The notes under the pieces are model-generated. The model was not told the DNA's origin and ran no database searches. It worked only from the letters and a program-made list of their open reading frames with translations. Shown here piece after piece: positions 6,656 to 7,959 of a stretch of 7,959 bases of DNA. The position numbers were made by a program, and so were the translations under genes. The DNA is from Verrucomicrobia bacterium UBA7008. Its GTDB lineage: Bacteria > Verrucomicrobiota > Kiritimatiellia > RFP12 > UBA1067. The stretch spans positions 12,348 through 20,306 of the forward strand of contig DJXI01000060.1 in NCBI GenBank assembly GCA_002449695.1, given 5' to 3'. Every line of letters begins with the position of its first letter. Within the stretch, counting starts at the first letter, position 1.

Positions 6656-7486
6656 ATGAGCTGGTTTGAACCGAAGACGGAGAAGGCGGCGATTCCGCCG
6701 GCGAAGGCGCTCTGGGCGATCTGCCCGAAGTGCATGAGCCACATGTCCAAGGCCGAATGGAAGGCGAACAACTGCATCTGCCCGAAGTGCAACTACCACG
6801 GGCGGCTGACGGCGCGCCAGCGCATCGCGCAGGTGGCGGACGACGGCTCGTTCGCGGAGGTGTTCCGCGCGGTCAGCTATTCCGACCATCTCGATTTCCA
6901 CGACGCGACGGGCCCGTACAAGGCGAAGGTCGAGGCGACGATCCAGAAGACGGGCGAGACGGAGTCCGTCGTGATGGGCACGTGCACGATCGACGGCCAC
7001 AAGGCGATGCTCGGCGTGATGGACTTCGCGTTCATGGGCGGCAGCCTCGGCACGGGCACGGGCGAGCGGATCGCGCGCGCCTGCGAGCAGGCCGTCGCGG
7101 AGCGCCGGCCGCTCGTGCTCTTCTCGGCGTCGGGCGGCGCGCGCATGCACGAGGGCATCCTCTCGCTCATGCAGATGGCGAAGACGAGCGCGGCGATCGG
7201 CCGTCTGAAGGAGGCGGGGCTGCCGTACATCTCGGTGCTGACCGATCCGACGACGGGCGGCGTGAGCGCGAGCTACGCGATGCTGGGCGACATCAACGTG
7301 ACCGAACCGAAGGCGCTGATCGGCTTCGCGGGGCGGCGCGTGATCGAGAACACGATCCATCAGAAGCTGCCCGCCGACTTCCAGAGCGCGGAATACCTCG
7401 AAAAGCACGGCTTCATCGACAAGATCGTGGAACGCAGGGACATGAAGGCGTTCATCGCCAAGATGCTCAACTACTGGGGGTTCTAA
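6656..7486 (+). CDS. accD: Acetyl-CoA carboxylase carboxyltransferase subunit beta
   Basis: This subunit, together with AccA, transfers the carboxyl group from carboxybiotin to acetyl-CoA to make malonyl-CoA, the first committed step of fatty acid synthesis in the cytoplasm. The 276-residue product has the N-terminal zinc ribbon (C23-x2-C26, C42-x2-C45), then the crotonase-like carboxyltransferase fold. That fold shows FMGGSLGTGTGE, SASGGARMHEG (His where Gln is common), TDPTTGGVSASYAMLGD and GFAGRRVIENTI. The length is normal for the family. The ATG at 6656 follows AAGGAG (6640-6645) at 10 nt. Its stop is one base before accA, giving tight coupling of the two subunits, which suits a fixed alpha:beta ratio. 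Confidence 0.97.
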   Translation: MSWFEPKTEKAAIPPAKALWAICPKCMSHMSKAEWKANNCICPKCNYHGRLTARQRIAQVADDGSFAEVFRAVSYSDHLDFHDATGPYKAKVEATIQKTGETESVVMGTCTIDGHKAMLGVMDFAFMGGSLGTGTGERIARACEQAVAERRPLVLFSASGGARMHEGILSLMQMAKTSAAIGRLKEAGLPYISVLTDPTTGGVSASYAMLGDINVTEPKALIGFAGRRVIENTIHQKLPADFQSAEYLEKHGFIDKIVERRDMKAFIAKMLNYWGF

Positions 7487-7487
7487 G

Positions 7488-7959
7488 ATGGCAACGACGA
7501 CGAAAAAGACGGCGATGGACTGCGTCAAGCTGGCGCGCGATCCGCAGCGCCCGCACCTGAAGGATTTCATCCGGTACGTCTGCGACGACTTCGAGGAGCT
7601 GCACGGCGACCGCCTCGTGAACGACGACCGCGGCCTCGTGGGCGGCTTCGGCACGATCGACGGCCGGAGCGTGCTCGTGCTCGGCCACAACAAGGGCGCG
7701 ACGGTCGAGGAGAACATGGAATCCAACTTCGGCATGGCGAACCCCGACGGCTACCGCAAGGCGATGCGCCTGGCGCAGCTCGCCGAGAAGTTCCACGTGC
7801 CGGTCGTCACGTTCGTCGACACGCCCGGCGCATATCCCGGCCGCGAGGCGGAGGAGCGCGGGCAGGCGGAGGCGATCGCGAAGAGCCTGGAGTTCTTCGC
7901 GCTGCTGAAGACGCCGGTCGTCGTCGTCATCACGGGCGAAGGCGGCTCCGGCGGCGCGC
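7488..7959 (+). CDS. accA: Acetyl-CoA carboxylase carboxyltransferase subunit alpha, N-terminal part (3' truncated by window edge)
   Basis: The frame opens with MATTTKKTAMDCVKLARDP and stays open to the window end, giving 157 whole codons. It matches AccA at FEELHGDRL, VLGHNKGATVEEN, NFGMANPDGYRKAMRLAQLAEKF, VDTPGAYPG, AEERGQAEAIA and VVITGEGGSGGA. The last is the oxyanion-forming motif of the carboxyltransferase alpha subunit. The segment before the LARDPQRP block is only about 15 residues long. It therefore lacks the roughly 50-residue helical lead of E. coli or Staphylococcus AccA and resembles the short streptococcal form. Upstream of the ATG only GGGGG at 7476-7480 could serve as a weak binding site, so initiation is probably coupled to accD termination. 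The remainder of the gene lies beyond the window. Confidence 0.95.
   Translation, partial: MATTTKKTAMDCVKLARDPQRPHLKDFIRYVCDDFEELHGDRLVNDDRGLVGGFGTIDGRSVLVLGHNKGATVEENMESNFGMANPDGYRKAMRLAQLAEKFHVPVVTFVDTPGAYPGREAEERGQAEAIAKSLEFFALLKTPVVVVITGEGGSGGA

Overview
This is a densely packed, high-GC bacterial segment with all eight recognisable genes on the + strand. Six start with ATG behind a purine-rich Shine-Dalgarno-type site or are tightly coupled to the gene before; one is cut by the left edge and one by the right edge. GC-rich third positions, strong Shine-Dalgarno sites, a predicted lipoprotein and a split acetyl-CoA carboxylase (accD/accA) fit an anaerobic or fermentative bacterium. The phylum cannot be fixed from the sequence. 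A glycerol-type FAD oxidoreductase beside a DUF1667 protein is an arrangement known from Firmicutes and other gut anaerobes, but a Kiritimatiellota- or Lentisphaerota-like source is equally possible. That is inference only.

Region 1 (1-5969) looks like one glycerol-phosphate operon. It holds the C-terminal part of an FAD/NAD(P)-dependent oxidoreductase, a DUF1667 four-cysteine protein, a sn-glycerol-1-phosphate dehydrogenase (EgsA/AraM family), a HAD-IIA phosphatase (NagD/AraL-like), a lipoprotein that fuses a glycerophosphodiester phosphodiesterase (GDPD) to a phosphomannomutase-like HAD domain, and a GlpT/OPA-family organophosphate transporter. Gaps are 4, 22, 1, 28 and 37 nt.

The proposed pathway is as follows. 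The surface or periplasmic GDPD releases glycerol phosphate from phosphodiesters, the GlpT-like antiporter imports it, and cytoplasmic dehydrogenases oxidise it to dihydroxyacetone phosphate. The FAD system would handle the sn-3 isomer and EgsA the sn-1 isomer. The phosphatases could trim side products.

Region 2 (5970-7959) starts with a 103-nt spacer holding a plausible sigma70-type promoter. A small XRE/cupin regulator follows, then accD (carboxyltransferase beta) and the start of accA (carboxyltransferase alpha), which runs off the right edge. This is a fatty-acid-synthesis initiation operon in which the regulator is the first gene.

The most unusual item is the GDPD-HAD lipoprotein and its setting between a G1P dehydrogenase and a GlpT-type carrier. 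No CRISPR array, RNA gene, insertion sequence, repeat array or convincing terminator was seen. No gene-free stretch exceeds 103 nt.
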